From Calothrix sp. PCC 7716 (GTDB taxonomy: Bacteria; Cyanobacteriota; Cyanobacteriia; Cyanobacteriales; Nostocaceae), in the NCBI RefSeq assembly GCF_019977735.1, contig NZ_AP025020.1:154360-218359 (forward strand): a DNA stretch of 64,000 nt. Direction: 5' to 3'. The position numbers were made by a program, and so were the translations under genes. This document shows positions 31,905-42,600 of this stretch, in pieces. The notes under the pieces were generated by a model, which searched no databases, was not told the DNA's origin, and worked only from the letters and a program-made list of their open reading frames with translations. Each line of letters starts with the position of its first letter. The stretch's first letter is position 1.

Positions 31905-34900
31905 TCATTCACATATTCCTAACTCTTTATCAATAAAAGTTTGTTCAGCTACTAAAGCTTTTAGTTCGGTTAATTTAGGAAAAGCTTGTTCTTTCTGACT
32001 TGACAGATCATCAAAGGCTTGTTTCAAATTTTGAAGTTGATTCTCAATCTGTTTTAATTCTTTATCAATACCGTTATTGACACAATGTTCTAGAGCGGAA
32101 ATTGTAGCCATTGGGGTTTGTTTTATAGGGATGTTGTATGTGGCATTTTTGACTAGTTGAAGTGTACAACCTGCAATGTCGTGATGAATGAGTAATTCAA
32201 AGTTAGCAAAATGACCTAGTGGAAAGGCGCCGTATTGTTTATTAGTTTGCAAATTGCGCGCGTATGTATTAATTATTTCGCCTGCTACTATGCGTTTGTT
32301 GAGTTGTAGTGTTGTACCATCGTAGGTACGGAGTTTGATGGTGAATTTATTGCCTGTGGTGGATACGGTGCCGCTTTTATCAGCTTGGTGTTTGGCAAGT
32401 TTGGCGGTTGCTTGTTCTATTTTGCGGGGGAGATGTTCTAGTTCTCGTTGGATAGTTATTTGCTGGTTGATGTGGTCGCGTTCTTCTTGGAGTAGTTTTG
32501 CGACTTGAGCATCTAGTTCGACTTTTCTCATTAAGCGAGGGTCGCCGCTGGCTGTTGCCATGACTTCGGCGTAGGATAGGACGATATCGGTACAGTCTTC
32601 GATGCTGCGGGCTGTGTTTTTACCAGTTAGGGCAGCTTCGATAAATTCGGCTTTGGTTTTGGAAGTTTGATAGAGGTAGCCATCTGGACTTAAGCCTGCT
32701 ATTTTTTTACCTTGGGCATCTTGGTAAGGTTTGCCTTGGGTGACGTATCTATATATTGTGACTTTGGAGTTGTGGTTGCCTTGACGAACGGAACGTCCCG
32801 CACGCTGGGTGTGGTCGGTAGGGCGCCAGGGACAATCTAGATCATGAGCGCTGATAACATAGTTTTGAACGTTTGTTCCAACTCCCATTTTGGCTGTGGA
32901 ACCAATGAATACGCGGATTTTGCGCTGTCGGACGGCTCGGAATAGTGCAGATTTTTGTTCGTCGGTTTTGGCGTCGTGAATAAAGGCGATTTCTTCGGGA
33001 GGGACACCACGCTGTATAAGTTGATTTTTGATATAGCTGTAAACGGAAAATCTATGTGAGGAGTTTTCTTTTGGTGTGCCGACATCACAAAAAATTAGTT
33101 GCGTTAAATGTTCGATTTCGGTAGATTTCCAAATATTAAATACGTTGTTAATTGCGGCATCAACTTTACTGTAAGATTGGTGTAGTGATTGTATTTGCTC
33201 TGAATCAAGAAATTCAGATAGTACGTCTAAAGGTAAGCAACGTAGGTCTACAACTCCTTGACGAATATGAGTTGTGATACGAGGCATGTTGTCAACGGTT
33301 GGGTCTACTCTTCCTGCTTTGATTGTTTCCGCGCGTTGAGCAACATAATTGAAAAATTCAAGTTGTTCGGGTGTGGCTGGTACTTCTTGAGTTATATATT
33401 CTTTTTCTGGTTTTGGTAGGTTTAAGTCATCGTCAGTTAAAATATCAGCGACTTGCCAGAAAAATTGGCGCCATTCAGGAAGGTTATTAAATACAGCAAG
33501 TCGGCTTTTGATTTCTAAAGTTCCTTGTGGTGTAATTTCGGCGCCTACTTTTACTTCGGCAAAGTTAGATACCCAAGCATCAAAGTGTAATAGATTTTTG
33601 GCTTGTAAAGTTTCGTATTGTAAGTAAACTTGATTAACCCACGCTTCAGCTAAGGTGTTAGTGATGGGAGTAGCGGTCATTAGAGTAATACCTCGACCAG
33701 CACCGTGTTTGTAACTCATGTAACGGGTTTTCATGAAGAAATCTTTGGCACGGTAAGAGGCGCCGCTGGGAATACCAAGAACTCGGTTTAATTTGGTATT
33801 GAGTTCGAGATTTTTGACTTGTTGTGATTCGTCGTAAAATATCCAATCTATGCCTAATTCATCGAAGAATACTGTGTTATCTTTGGTTTCAGCGTTAGCA
33901 ACTGCATCAATATTTTCTTCGAGTCGCGCGAGTTTCTTTTCGAGGTTTTTCGTCACCCTTCTAGTGCGCTGACCGTTACTTTTTGCAGCAAGGTAGTCGG
34001 CTTCTACCATTTCTGATTCTTCTTCTAAAAATTGACTTATGGTATCTGGATGTAAGAGCAATTTGCTAAAAGCTGTGTGGCTAATAATGATTAAATCCCA
34101 GTCTCCAGTGGCAATACGAGAAGCTAATTCACGTCGCTTTTTCGCTTCCATTTCGGCACTACCTGCTATTAATAAGCGCATTTGAGGGTACATTTGAATT
34201 GCTTCGCTTGCCATCTGTTCGGGTAGGTGATCCATCACAACTAAACAAGGTTTATAGGAAATTCCTAAACGTTTAAGTTCTTGGCTAGCAGCAATTGCTA
34301 CACTCGTTTTACCTGCTCCGACAGCGTGACCAATCAAAGTATTACCAGAAGCAACAATGCGCCAAATAGCGTTGAGTTGATGAGGGCGTAATTTGCTACA
34401 CCATTCCGGATTCATTAATGGAAATTCTAAGTGTGAACCGTCAAATACACGCGAGCGAAGGCTGTTATATTGTTGGTTGTAAATTTTGGTAAGTCTTTCA
34501 GCGCGCGCTAAGTCACTCCAAATCCAACGTTTGAAAAGCTCCTTCAAGTTTTCTTGTTTAGATTGGGCAATGCGCGTAGCTTCGGAGTTTTCAACATATT
34601 GGTCTTCTATTTTGTCACGAACTACAGGAACGCGCAGGTTTAGTGCTAACTCGATAAGTTCGTGCGCCATTACCCGCGTTGTACCATAAATCTGACTGTT
34701 GTTTTGCAAAGTGATAAGATTTTTACTGACTTCGACTTCCCAGGTAGCGGTAGATTTGTAGTGGTAAACGTGAATATCTTGGGGTGAGACGTTAAGAGTT
34801 TGAGCAATAAAATCTGCAACATCTTGACTAGGAATCCAAGGAGAACCTAAACGCGCGTAAATATCTCCTGGCAATAATTCAGGAGGTTGTACTTTTTCTA

Positions 34901-36098
34901 GTGCTTCGACATTGACTATTAATTCTGGATTTGTTTGTACGGCGCCACGGGCAATTTCAAGTTTACTTCTAACGTTACCCGATAAATATTCATCTTCAGT
35001 TACCCATTGATTAGTTTGTGGGTCAAGATAAATCAAATTCTCTTTTTGTAATTCTTCAATAATAATTTGTGAAGGTTGTGACCTTAGCACTGCCATAAAA
35101 TCAATATCAACTCGTCCTTTTTCGCTTAAGCTGTAGATTAATGCATCTTTTGCAGTCGCAGCAACAGTTTTAGGTTGGTATTCACGAATTGTCCGCTTAT
35201 TAAAAATATCTGTTTTGGTAGCTGTTTCTGTATCTGGGTCATAGTTTTCGAGTGCAAGCAACAGCGGATACTCTGGGTCTTCAGAAAATACACGACGATT
35301 ACCTAGAGAGTGTAGATATCCATAGCGTTTGATGAAAATATCGTAAGTATTATTCAGGTGTTTTTGTACTTTGCATAACTGAGTATCACAGGCGCCGTTA
35401 ATTTGGGCTTGAAAGACTTTTTTAACAGCTTCCCGCAGTTGAATTAACCAGTACAAACGTAGCCTTGGTACGCCAGTAATATTTAACCGTTGTAACCGTC
35501 CTTCAATAACTTGCCAAGATTCGTTGTTATACCAGACATATGAATATGGTTTGGTTTTTGCTTGCAGTTCTTCGGGGATAAGAATTGATGTTGATTTTTT
35601 AGATAATTTTTCCTGGCGCCGATAAATATCTGTAGGGAGATAAGAAAATGCTGTTTTGATTGCATTACTTAAATCTCGTCCATCACTTTCTAGACCAAGA
35701 CGACTGGCGCCACCATAAAGTTTATCTATACTAAGTTTACCTAGCAGCATTTCTGGATGGTTTTGGTAGTAGCAAGGCATCATTAGTGGGGAACCATCAG
35801 ACGATATAATTTGGCTTTCACAGAGATTAAACCAATCAAGCGAAGATGCTTCTGAATGCGCGCGTTTTTGGAGAATGATTAAGTCGGTAGTGACTTGAGT
35901 GTTGGTGAATACTGAAAAAGCAGTGTTAGGTAAACGCATTGCCCCTATCAAATTGGCACTTTTCGCTAACAATTCGCGTACTGGTTGGCTGCGACGAGAT
36001 TGTAAAGTTCCTACCGAGGTGATAAAAGCAATTAATCCACCAGGACGGATAAGGTCAAGTGTTTTGATAAAAAAGTAGTCGTGCAAAGTGTAGATTGG
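31905..36098 (-). pseudogene. N12-class methylase/helicase, C-terminal part (split by IS)
   Basis: The larger part of a COG4646-type DNA methylase fused to a superfamily 2 helicase. It continues the methyltransferase fold (FFIKTLDLIRPGGLIAFITS) and then carries helicase motifs: I, GHAVGAGKTS (near residue 592 of this part); II, WIFYDESQQ (754); III, TLMTATPITNT (805); VI, HTQRAGRSVRQGN (1100). The C-terminus is a long helical region (TIQRELEHLPRKIEQATAKL). These proteins are typical of phages, plasmids and integrative elements; whether they methylate DNA is generally unproven. The apparent start (TTG 36104) lies inside the IS end. Joining this part to 37964-38647 after removing the IS and one target copy gives an uninterrupted 1622-aa frame. 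Confidence 0.88.
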
Positions 36099-37963
36099 CA
36101 GCAATTCTCATTTTAAAAAAAATAGAGTATTAACCCCGATTTTGGAATTGCCGATATAGTACTAAGTAACTATTTTTTGATACCGAGAGGATAACTAAAA
36201 AATAATTGGGTCGAATAATTGAGTATAAATACTTAGTAGAGTACAGGACTGCTTGAGAACAAACGGGGGAAATCCGGTGGGATAGCTTGGTTTTAAGATA
36301 GAGACTTCAATGGAAATAAAAATTTATAATTGTTGCCAGATGATGTAAAATCAGTGAGTAAAAAATATGACAGTGTATCAAATTACTTAAATATGGCTAC
36401 AAAAGAAACGACTCTAGAAATCCCTGAATTAATCGAATTTTTACGGTCATCATTACATAATTTACCCGACGAAAGGAAGCCAGGTAATAATACAAAATAT
36501 CAGGTAGAAAATGCAGTGATGGCTGCCTTTTCGGTATTTTTTACTCAATCAGAATCTTTTTTAGACCATCAACGCTTAATGAAAAGTAATAAGGGAAAAG
36601 ATAACGCAGCAAGTTTATTTTCAATTGAATTAATACCGAGTGATAATCAAATAAGAAACTTATTAGACCCGGTGCCAGCTAATAATATTTTTATGGTTTT
36701 TCAAAAAGTTTATGAATGGTTAGAGGAACAAGGAATTTTGAAAAAATTTTTCTACTTAGGCGAAGAACTTTTAATAGCTTTAGATGGCACAGAATATTTC
36801 TCATCTAATAAAATTAATTGCCCTCATTGTAACTGTCGTAATCATCGAAATGGAACTACAACTTATTTTCATGGTTGTGTTACGCCTATTATAGTTTCTC
36901 CCAATCAAAAACAAGTGATAAACTTAGAACCAGAATTTATTAAAAAACAAGATGGGCATCAAAAACAAGATTGCGAAAATGCGGCTGTTAAAAGATGGTT
37001 AAATCAGAATCATAAAAATAAGTATGGTAAGGCTGTAACCCTCTTAGGAGATGACTTGTATGCTCACGAGCCGATTTGTGAGTTAGCTTTAAAACAAGGT
37101 TATAATTTTATTTTTGTTTGCCTTGAAACATCACATAAAACTTTGTATGAATGGCTAGATTTCTTAGACAAGAGTGGAGAAGTTACAACCATTGAAAAGA
37201 AAAAATGGGATGGGAGAAAGAATCTAATTTATCGTTATCGCTATGCTTCTAGACTTCCATTAATGGATAAAGACTCAAGCATAGAAGTTAATTGGTGCGA
37301 ACTAACTATTATTAATGAAAAAACAGAAGAAGTTATCTACCAAAACAATTGGATAACGAATCATAAAATCACCGAAAATAATGTTGAGGACATTGTTAAT
37401 GCAGCGCGCAGTAGATGGAAAATTGAGAATGAAGGCAATAACGTTCTCAAAAATCACGGTTATAATTTAGAGCATAACTTTGGTCATGGTAAAAATCATT
37501 TGTGCGAGTTATTATTATCCTTAAATTTATTAGCTTTTTTATTTCATACTGCTTTAGATTTAGTTAATTTGACCTATCAAAAAGTTCGCGAGCTATTAGT
37601 AACTCGAACTACTTTCTTTAAAGATATTCGTACCTTACTAAAATATTTATTTTTTCAAGATTGGTCACATGTATTTTCATTTATCCTCACAGAGCATGTC
37701 CCATTTAAAAAGGCAAATTCTAGTTGAAAAATATTAATCTATTGAAAGATTAGGTAAAAGTTATTTATTCAAAAAAATAAAAAGTTGTTTATAATTTCAT
37801 CTAAAATTATCAGTTGAAATCTATTTTTCATGGAAAAATTTATTAAAACTTGTCTATCTTCAGCTTCGGATGATAATTATCTATCAAAAAATGATGCTTC
37901 GGCACAAGTTCTCTATTTAAATAACAGAATTTTCTCTATTTTTTTTCAAAATGAGAATTGCTG
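36099..37963 (+). mobile_element. Insertion sequence (IS4-like DDE transposase), 1865 bp
   Basis: Terminal inverted repeats of about 28 bp begin CAGCAATTCTCATTTT at 36099 and, inverted, end at 37963, with one mismatch. The 9-bp direct repeat GTAGATTGG flanks it at 36090-36098 and 37964-37972. It carries one transposase gene and lies in the methylase/helicase gene. No GGCGCC is present, unlike the host gene, which has many. Confidence 0.93.
36330..37727 (+). CDS. IS transposase, IS4-like DDE fold
   Basis: 465 aa from TTG 36330 (ATG 36393 is an alternative). Probable catalytic residues: Asp in LLIALDGTEYF, Asp in VTLLGDDLYAHE and Glu in RSRWKIENEGNNVLKNHG, the last matching the R-x3-E-x6-K part of the YREK signature of the IS4 superfamily. 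A zinc-like cluster NCPHCNCRNHRNG follows the first Asp. The 9-bp target duplication fits IS4-type elements. It transposes the IS by cut-and-paste (known for the superfamily). I cannot place it in a named IS family with confidence. Confidence 0.85.
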   Translation: MLPDDVKSVSKKYDSVSNYLNMATKETTLEIPELIEFLRSSLHNLPDERKPGNNTKYQVENAVMAAFSVFFTQSESFLDHQRLMKSNKGKDNAASLFSIELIPSDNQIRNLLDPVPANNIFMVFQKVYEWLEEQGILKKFFYLGEELLIALDGTEYFSSNKINCPHCNCRNHRNGTTTYFHGCVTPIIVSPNQKQVINLEPEFIKKQDGHQKQDCENAAVKRWLNQNHKNKYGKAVTLLGDDLYAHEPICELALKQGYNFIFVCLETSHKTLYEWLDFLDKSGEVTTIEKKKWDGRKNLIYRYRYASRLPLMDKDSSIEVNWCELTIINEKTEEVIYQNNWITNHKITENNVEDIVNAARSRWKIENEGNNVLKNHGYNLEHNFGHGKNHLCELLLSLNLLAFLFHTALDLVNLTYQKVRELLVTRTTFFKDIRTLLKYLFFQDWSHVFSFILTEHVPFKKANSS

Positions 37964-38647
37964 GTAGATTGGTAGCTTGTTATACTTTGGGTCGTGAGGG
38001 GTAACAGTGCTAAAAGGTACGTTGCCAACAGCTAAATCAAAGTAGTTTTGAGGAAGCATTACGTCCTCGAATCCTTTAATATAAATATCAGCTTCGGGGT
38101 AAAGTTGCTGGGCAATGCGACCTGTAACAAAGTCAAGTTCTATACCTGTCCATTGTGATGCTGCGTTAATATGTGGAGGCGCCAGTCCCAGGAATAAACC
38201 AGAACCCATACTTGGTTCCAAAATGCGACCTCCAGCAAAACCTAAGTGTGTGAGACCTTGGTAAATTGCTGTGATAATTTCTGGTGTAGTGTAGTAGGCG
38301 TTAATAATACTTTTTCTCGCAGCTTGGTACTCAGCAGGTGTAAGTAGTTCTTTTAACTGTGTGCCGAGATGGCGCCAGTCAGGTTTTAGCGGTTCTGAGA
38401 AAATATCAGGTGCGGCGCCCCAACCTAAGTATTCAGAGAGGATTGCTTGTTCTATGGGTGTGGAATGACGGTGTTCTTGGTCAAGTTTTTTGCTTAACTC
38501 AATTGCTTTGAGGTTGTTGGCAGCTTTGGTTTTTATACTCCCTTTTCCTAATTGTTGAGTGATTTGAAAGTTTTTGGGAAGGGTAGTTAGGGGTAGAGAG
38601 GCATTTAAAGGTTGGTCGAATAAGGATAGTTGATATGCTTGAGTCAT
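37964..38647 (-). pseudogene. N12-class methylase/helicase, N-terminal part (split by IS)
   Basis: Codons 1-228 of the methylase/helicase gene. ATG 38647 begins MTQAYQLSLFDQPLNASLPL. The SAM-binding motif I is RILEPSMGSGLFLGL (near residue 140) and motif IV is the NVPF in LAVGNVPFSTV (near 211), an N-P-P-Y-like active-site tetrapeptide of N6-adenine methyltransferases. GNVPFS...KYNKLPIY then meets the IS, where reading continues only to QQFSF and a stop at 37946. The TGAAAAAT box lies 13 bp upstream of the start. Confidence 0.88.
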
Positions 38648-38659
38648 TTTTACTTTGCT

Positions 38660-38672
38660 TGATTTTTCAACC
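38660..38672 (-). promoter_or_regulatory. Upstream box GGTTGAAAAATCA
   Basis: Lies 13 bp before the methylase/helicase start. One of five related boxes; the core GGTTGAAAAATCA is identical to that at 31861. Confidence 0.5.
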
Positions 38673-38737
38673 GAGGCAAAGTGTTAACAATTTGATATAG
38701 TGGTTTTAATTGATTTGTAAGAAGTAATTTTTGTGTG

Positions 38738-38776
38738 GCGAACCGCAAAGGACGCTTCATAGCGCAAAGGAAGAAA
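38738..38776. repeat. Dispersed repeat family B
   Basis: GAACCGCAAAGGACGCTTCA then AGCGCAAAGGAAG, related to 7636 and 12541. Confidence 0.55.
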
Positions 38777-38830
38777 GGAATTTTGTCTGTAATAACAAAC
38801 AAAATCCCCATTTTTGTAAGTACTTTTGAA

Positions 38831-39037
38831 TCAGTTAAGGTTGAACGAAGAGTCTATTTCTAGCTGATATTCCTTGTCGTTATAACCGCTCATATACCAT
38901 TGGTTGTCAGGATATTGAGGCTGCGAGTTTAAGCTATAATCTTTCTCGCCTTTTTCAAACCAGTAGAGTATCAAGTTATCTAGCTGGGATTTTAAGGAAG
39001 TAATTTCTTGGCTTAGTTCTTGGATTTGATTTGGCAT
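38831..39037 (-). CDS. Small coiled-coil hypothetical protein, about 68 aa
   Basis: The start is set at ATG 39037 (MPNQIQELSQEITSLKSQLD) since the upstream codons overlap the conserved box. The first 35 residues form a coiled coil; the rest is polar and aromatic (YSLNSQPQYPDNQWYMSGYN). No family is recognised. The GGGTGAAAAAT box 16 bp upstream places it in the same control group as the methylase/helicase gene that follows on this strand. Confidence 0.6.
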   Translation of the reverse strand: MPNQIQELSQEITSLKSQLDNLILYWFEKGEKDYSLNSQPQYPDNQWYMSGYNDKEYQLEIDSSFNLN

Positions 39038-39052
39038 TTTACTAATTATTTT

Positions 39053-39067
39053 GATATTTTTCACCCT
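39053..39067 (-). promoter_or_regulatory. Upstream box AGGGTGAAAAATATC
   Basis: Lies 16 bp before the start of the small coiled-coil protein. One of five related boxes. Confidence 0.45.
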
Positions 39068-39073
39068 AAACAA

Positions 39074-39676
39074 ATAGTTTTTATTAATATTAATTTTAAT
39101 TATATAAGTTAAAGTTTATTGATCTAACGTTAATATTGTCTGCCGTCTAGCTTTTCTGCCAATTTCATGCTTAAACTAAAACGGTATCGTTGGTGGTAAA
39201 ATTTTACGTTCATTGTTTAAAGGCGCCTCGTTGATATACTTATCTATCAAAAGGTAGCAAAGGAGACAAGCATTAAAGCAATTGAACAAAGACTATTACT
39301 TAGTGGTTATAAAGTTAGTAGCATTAAATATAGTCTATGTATGAACGACTAATTTTAGTACATTAGTAGCTGTATATGGATACGTAACGGCAATGATTGG
39401 CGCCATTTTAGGCGAGTTTATGACTGTTTATCGAAAGTATATTTTTTACTATACTGAATCATAAAAGTATTTAAATTATCTCAGCAAGAGCGTAAAACAT
39501 ATATAATTCATTTGATCAAAGCCATAATTTATACATTGTATACTGTTAAATATATCCTTGTGACTCATGTCGAAATTATGACAGGTGAGTCTAGACTTAC
39601 TGCTACAAAAAAGTTAGGATTTTAAAATAAGAATTTCTACTATCCAAAAGTCCGAGAAAGTAAGGTACTACTATAA
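39074..39676. other. Intergenic region before the NACHT gene
   Basis: 600 bases without a supported gene. A short plus-strand frame around 39370-39463 (AMIGAILGEFMTVYRKYIFY) could be a remnant of a membrane peptide. The last 60 bases resemble sequence upstream of the truncated NACHT copy (50180-50236) and, less closely, 52515-52580, so they are probably the conserved promoter/leader of this gene family. Confidence 0.45.
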
Positions 39677-42600
39677 ATGATAAAGTTTGAAGGTGCAGCT
39701 TCAATTGTTAAAGAAGCCCTCTTTGCTAAAGAAGGTAAGGAAGCGAAAGCTTTGAATGGCGTTGAACTAGCAATCATTAAAGGCGCTTGTGAAGGTAAAA
39801 CTTACCAAGCTATTGCTGATAGTTACTCTTGCAGTGTTCAAAATCTGAGAAATGAAGGTTGTAAGTTATGGCGCCGTGTAGGGGCAGCATTTGGGGAAAA
39901 GGTGACTATGAGAAATTTTACATCAATAGTAGAAATAAAATTGTCTCAAAAGTTAACAGAAAAGAGAGGGCAATCGTCTCTATTGGCAGAACAGCTAAAA
40001 GCTTTGTTTGAAGCTTTGAATTATCAGTTTGAGGATGAGCGATGGGAAAAGAACTTTTTTGAGTGGGTTATCCAAGTTCCAATGGGTCTAAGCTCCAGTT
40101 TAGTTTTAGTACGTGGTATTGAAGGAGAAGTTGGTATTAATGATGTTGAGACTTTCCGTCAATCAATTAACCAGCAAAAAACAAGTCAAGGATGGCTAGT
40201 TACTAGTAGTCGCATTAGTAAGCTTGCTTGTCAGGATATAAAAAAATCTCAAGTTCCTCGCCTCTTATGCTACACCTTTGATATGTTATTGGATGAGGTG
40301 ATTAATTTTAGTAAATATATTGAGTGGCTAAAAACAGAAGTTAAAAGCCGAAAAATAGATAGAATGTATGTGCCTCTAGCTTGTATAAAGGATGAATTTA
40401 ATCCAGATAATAAACAAAAAATTGGTGTTAGTCGTTACGATGAAAATGATGGCTGGATTGATGGATATGTTGATATTTGGTTGTATGATGCAGCGAAAGG
40501 ACATCTTTCCATTTTAGGAGAGTTTGGAACTGGTAAAACTTGGTTTTCGCTTCATTATGCTTGGGTTTGTTTGCAGCGTTATCTTGATGCGAGAAAGCGA
40601 GGTGTTCAACGTCCTCGGTTGCCTTTAGTAATAACTTTACGAGATTATGCTAGAGCGTTAGACGTTGAAAATGTTTTGGCTAGTTTTTTCTTTCAAAAAC
40701 ACAAAATATCTTCCAATATAAAGGTATTCGATTTACTCAATAGAATGGGTAAATTATTAATGATTTTTGATGGGTTTGATGAAATGGCAGCAAAAGTAGA
40801 CCGTCAAAAAATGATTAATAATTTCTGGGAATTAGCAAAAGTTATTGTACCAGGCGCCAAAGCAATTTTAACTTGTCGTACTGAGCATTTTCCTGAAGCT
40901 CAACAAAGTCGTGCGATGTTAAATGCCGAACTAAAAGCTTCGACAGCTAATTTAACTCTAGAGACGCCTCAGTTTGAAGTATTAGAACTGGAAAAATTTG
41001 ACGACGAACAAATTAGGCGCGTTTTGTCCTTACGAACAAATACTCTGACTGTTGACACTGTAATGGGAAACCCACAATTGCTGGACTTAGCTCGTCGTCC
41101 GGTGATGACTGAGCTAATTTTAGAAGCTTTACCAGATATTGAAGCGGGTAAACCTGTAGATATGTCACGGGTTTACTTATATGCGGTGCGGCAAAAAATG
41201 GAACGGGATATTACAGCAGAACGTACTTTTACTTCCTTAGCTGACAAACTTTATTTTTTGTGCGAACTATCCTGGGAGATGTTGTCAACTGACCAGATGA
41301 GTCTTAACTATCGGTTATTCCCAGACCGCATTCGTCGTCTTTTTAGTTCCGTAGTGCAAGAAGAAAAAGACTTAGACCACTGGCATTATGACATGATGGG
41401 GCAGACAATGTTGATTCGTAATGCAGATGGCGATTATACTCCTGCCCATCGTTCGTTGTTAGAGTTTTTTGTTGCGCTTAAATTTGCAGCAGAATTAGGA
41501 GTATTACCTGATGATTTTACGGAGCTAGCCCAAGCGCGCTCAGATTTGAGTAGTAGCGCAGCACCTGTTGACTATACTTGGTCTAATTACTTTGTGTGTC
41601 AGTTAGATAAAACAGGTCGTATTGTAAAAATTCCACCACTAAAAGAATTTAAAAGCGAGTCTTTTGATAATTTGAGGGAAACTTTTGGAAAGGCACCGCT
41701 TACAAAAGCTATAATCGATTTACTCTTGCCAATATTAAATTATGATGAAAAAAAGTCTGTGATTGATACATCTTTGATTAATGCAATCACAGCAACAAGA
41801 AATAAAAGTGAGTATGAAGTAGGTTATGTTGGTGGGAATGCAGCAACACTGCTACTCAAGATGGATAGGTCAGCGTTGAAAGGAAAAGACTTTTCCCACA
41901 CAGTAATTAAAGGAGTTGATTTTACAGAAGCAAACCTGTGTGATACCAACTTTTATCATGCGAATTTGCCTGATTGTGTTTTTCCTAAAATTTTAGGTCA
42001 CATTTATGCCGTAGCATTTAGTCCAGATGAAAAATTGCTAGCTATGGGTGATAGTAATGGCACAGTTCATTTGTTAGAAGTAGCCAGTGGTAAAGAAATT
42101 TGGGCTAAAACGCTAATTATCGATAGAGTAAGTTCTCTATGTTTTAACCCAGATGGGACAACGCTTGCTATTGGTGGTGCGGATAGCACAATATACTTAT
42201 ACACTACTAACAGCGGAGAATGTTCCCATACCTTACAAGGGCATAAAAATTGGGTAAATTCTGTCGCATTTAGTCCAGATGGAACAAAGTTTGCCAGCGG
42301 AAGTGATGACTACACAGTAAAGCTATGGGATATCAAAACTGCTGAATGTTTATACACTTTGCAAGAACATACCGCTCAGGTAAATACAGTTGCATTTAGC
42401 CCTGACGGATTAACCCTTGCTAGTGGTGGAGATTATACGGTGAGGTTATGGGATATTAGAACTGCTAAATGTTTATACACTTTGCAAAAACACACTGCTC
42501 AGGTAAAGACAGTAGCATTTAGCCCTGATGGATTAACCCTTGCTAGCGGTAGTGATGACAATACTGTGAGGCTATGGGATATTAGAACTGCTAAATGTTT

